DNA of 64,000 nucleotides, taken from the NCBI RefSeq assembly GCF_018127805.1, contig NZ_CP072334.1:2210001-2274000 (forward strand), read 5' to 3'. The DNA comes from Prevotella sp. oral taxon 475. GTDB lineage: Bacteria; Bacteroidota; Bacteroidia; Bacteroidales; Bacteroidaceae. The translations under genes and the position numbers were made by a program. Numbering within the stretch: the stretch's first letter is position 1; each line of letters begins with the position of its first letter. This document shows, piece by piece, positions 62,118 through 64,000 of this stretch. Below the pieces are notes generated by a model that saw nothing but the letters and a program-made list of their open reading frames with translations, had not been told where the DNA came from and searched no databases.

Positions 62118-63045
62118 CGTTTGGAGGCGATGGGCCGACTTGCTTTCGCCCCGCTCCTGCGCCGGCTGTCACTGCCGACTGGCTCCGGGCGAAGACTTTT
62201 TCTGCAGTCGCTGCCACCTGGAAGTCCCCCGAACGTATTACCATCTCTCACCCTACGACAACGAGATGGCACGCCTCTTGTGGGGACGCGCATCTGTGGA
62301 GCGGTGCACGGCGTTCGCATTCTACACCAGTAAGTCGAACATATGCCGCCCGCTGTATCGACTGAAATATGGCCATCATCCCGAGGTGGGCGTCGCCTTG
62401 GGCAGACTCGTTGCTCAAGAACTCCATCCAACAGGTTTCTTCGAAGGAGTCGATTTCCTCCTGGCCATGCCGCTGACCCAAAAACGAGAACGGCACCGGG
62501 GCTATAACCAATGCGAAAAGTTGGCGGAAGGCATCATCGACATCACCGGATTGACCTTGCTGCGCGGGGTGGTCGTACGCGTCAAAGACACCGAAACACA
62601 GACGCACAAAAAAGGTCGGGAACGCATCGAGAACGTAAAGAATGCTTTCGCACTGGCCGAGAATGCCTCAGAATTGATTCATCGCACGCTCCTACGTGCT
62701 CAAAAACAGTCGGCTTCACCGGCAGAACGCCTTACTTCCCTGCTCAACACCCTCTCTTCCCTGATCCGACACCCCTCTTTATCCTTCCTAAAACCATCTT
62801 TATCCTTTCTAAAACCATCTGCCTCGCCACCCCACCCCTCGGTGCCTACAGGACTTCACTTCCTCTTGATTGACGATGTGATCACCACCGGCTCCACCCT
62901 TTGCGCCTGCATGCAAGCCCTGAAAAAACTCCCTGGCGTCAAAATCAGCGTTCTCACCGTGGGTTTTTCCTCCTCGGCTTGCCCCTTGGGCCCTCCACCG
63001 GTAGAAAAAACCACATCTGCAGAAGCAGCAGACAAAACACCGTAA
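62110..63045 (+). CDS. comF: ComF-family phosphoribosyltransferase-like protein with an internal insertion
   Basis: A 311-residue protein starting at 62110, inside the recX end (an ATG at 62092 is also open). The N-terminal zinc-like part is CAGCHCRLAPGEDFFCSRC (residues 17-35); the PRT part has PLTQKRERHRGYNQ (residues 121-134) and ends LLIDDVITTGSTL. Between residues 186 and 247 is a 60-residue, Ser/Pro/Leu-rich insertion not usual in ComF, including a 21-bp tandem copy (62778-62798 and 62799-62819). ComF proteins help DNA uptake in naturally competent bacteria. Confidence 0.8.
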   Translation: MISVWRRWADLLSPRSCAGCHCRLAPGEDFFCSRCHLEVPRTYYHLSPYDNEMARLLWGRASVERCTAFAFYTSKSNICRPLYRLKYGHHPEVGVALGRLVAQELHPTGFFEGVDFLLAMPLTQKRERHRGYNQCEKLAEGIIDITGLTLLRGVVVRVKDTETQTHKKGRERIENVKNAFALAENASELIHRTLLRAQKQSASPAERLTSLLNTLSSLIRHPSLSFLKPSLSFLKPSASPPHPSVPTGLHFLLIDDVITTGSTLCACMQALKKLPGVKISVLTVGFSSSACPLGPPPVEKTTSAEAADKTP

Positions 63046-63186
63046 ACGTCTTTTTCTCAAGTGCCTACCAAGATCTCTCCCCTTTGATCGCCCCCTTTTG
63101 CTGCTCAACTCCGCCATCCATTAGCGGTGAAAACGCAATGCTGTGGCAGATTGCAAGAAGAAAAATCAAAATTTAAGCTTATTTTA

Positions 63187-63219
63187 CTTGGAGCACAGGC
63201 AAATAAATTCTATATTTGC
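63187..63219 (+). promoter_or_regulatory. Promoter of gdhA
   Basis: CTTG (63187-63190), 20 bp, TATATTTGC (63211-63219); the leader to the ATG at 63276 is about 50 nt. Confidence 0.7.
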
Positions 63220-63251
63220 AGCATCCAATTGACAAATTGTAAGTTTACTAA

Positions 63252-64000
<749 letters not shown>

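Overview
The window is a 64-kb piece of a Bacteroidota chromosome, most likely from Prevotellaceae. The evidence is a SusC/SusD pair with its lipoprotein partners, many lipoproteins with an acidic stretch after the lipobox cysteine, a TPR regulator of the Bacteroidota type, korDABC, Bacteroidota-type promoters (TTTG, 19-20 bp, TAnnTTTGC) and no use of strong Shine-Dalgarno sites. The species cannot be fixed from the sequence alone. No rRNA, tRNA, integrase, transposase or CRISPR locus was seen.

Layout. (1) 1-10.5 kb, plus strand: the end of a TonB-dependent receptor, a SAM methyltransferase, four lipoproteins, a receptor of the haem/haemoglobin type (4392-6830) and three more lipoproteins. 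This looks like one surface-uptake locus of unknown ligand. (2) 10.5-11.8 kb: a 41-bp tandem repeat array, then a Crp/Fnr-type regulator. (3) 11.9-19.3 kb, minus strand: class II aldolase, an SLC13-type carrier, sucC-sucD and a TPR sensor-regulator. (4) 20.2-28.7 kb, plus: a SusC/SusD operon with a DUF4843-type protein, a PKD-like protein and one unknown, starting at a good promoter. (5) 29-39 kb, plus: an M16 protease, anaerobic ribonucleotide reductase nrdD-nrdG, and an iron operon with a DtxR-like repressor carrying a FeoA domain plus feoB. (6) 39.2-50 kb, minus: S41 protease, parE, a GNAT-like enzyme, then ffh-folD-TPR-korDABC. (7) 50.6-52.4 kb, plus: a small lipoprotein and a C10 cysteine protease. 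(8) 52.6-60.7 kb, minus: a possible small RNA, metY, a receiver/PPDK-like fusion, a barrel protein, lrgA-lrgB and ribD. (9) 60.7-64 kb, plus: prmC, recX, comF and the start of gdhA.

The gene content is ordinary for an anaerobic oral or gut Bacteroidota. The unusual part lies between genes. Four intergenic arrays have 41-44 bp units (about 1.70-1.86, 10.56-10.98, 19.91-20.03 and 59.29-59.53 kb), and each unit carries an inverted repeat. In the two best arrays the arms differ between sub-types while still pairing with each other. A second family, 22-bp units built on AAAAGCTAAG, occurs at six sites, and two of those sites, each joined to a long purine/pyrimidine tract, form an inverted pair 18 kb apart. 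One copy of that tract forms the end of the TPR regulator gene.

All calls come from reading the sequence; no database search was run. Family names rest on motifs stated in each entry.
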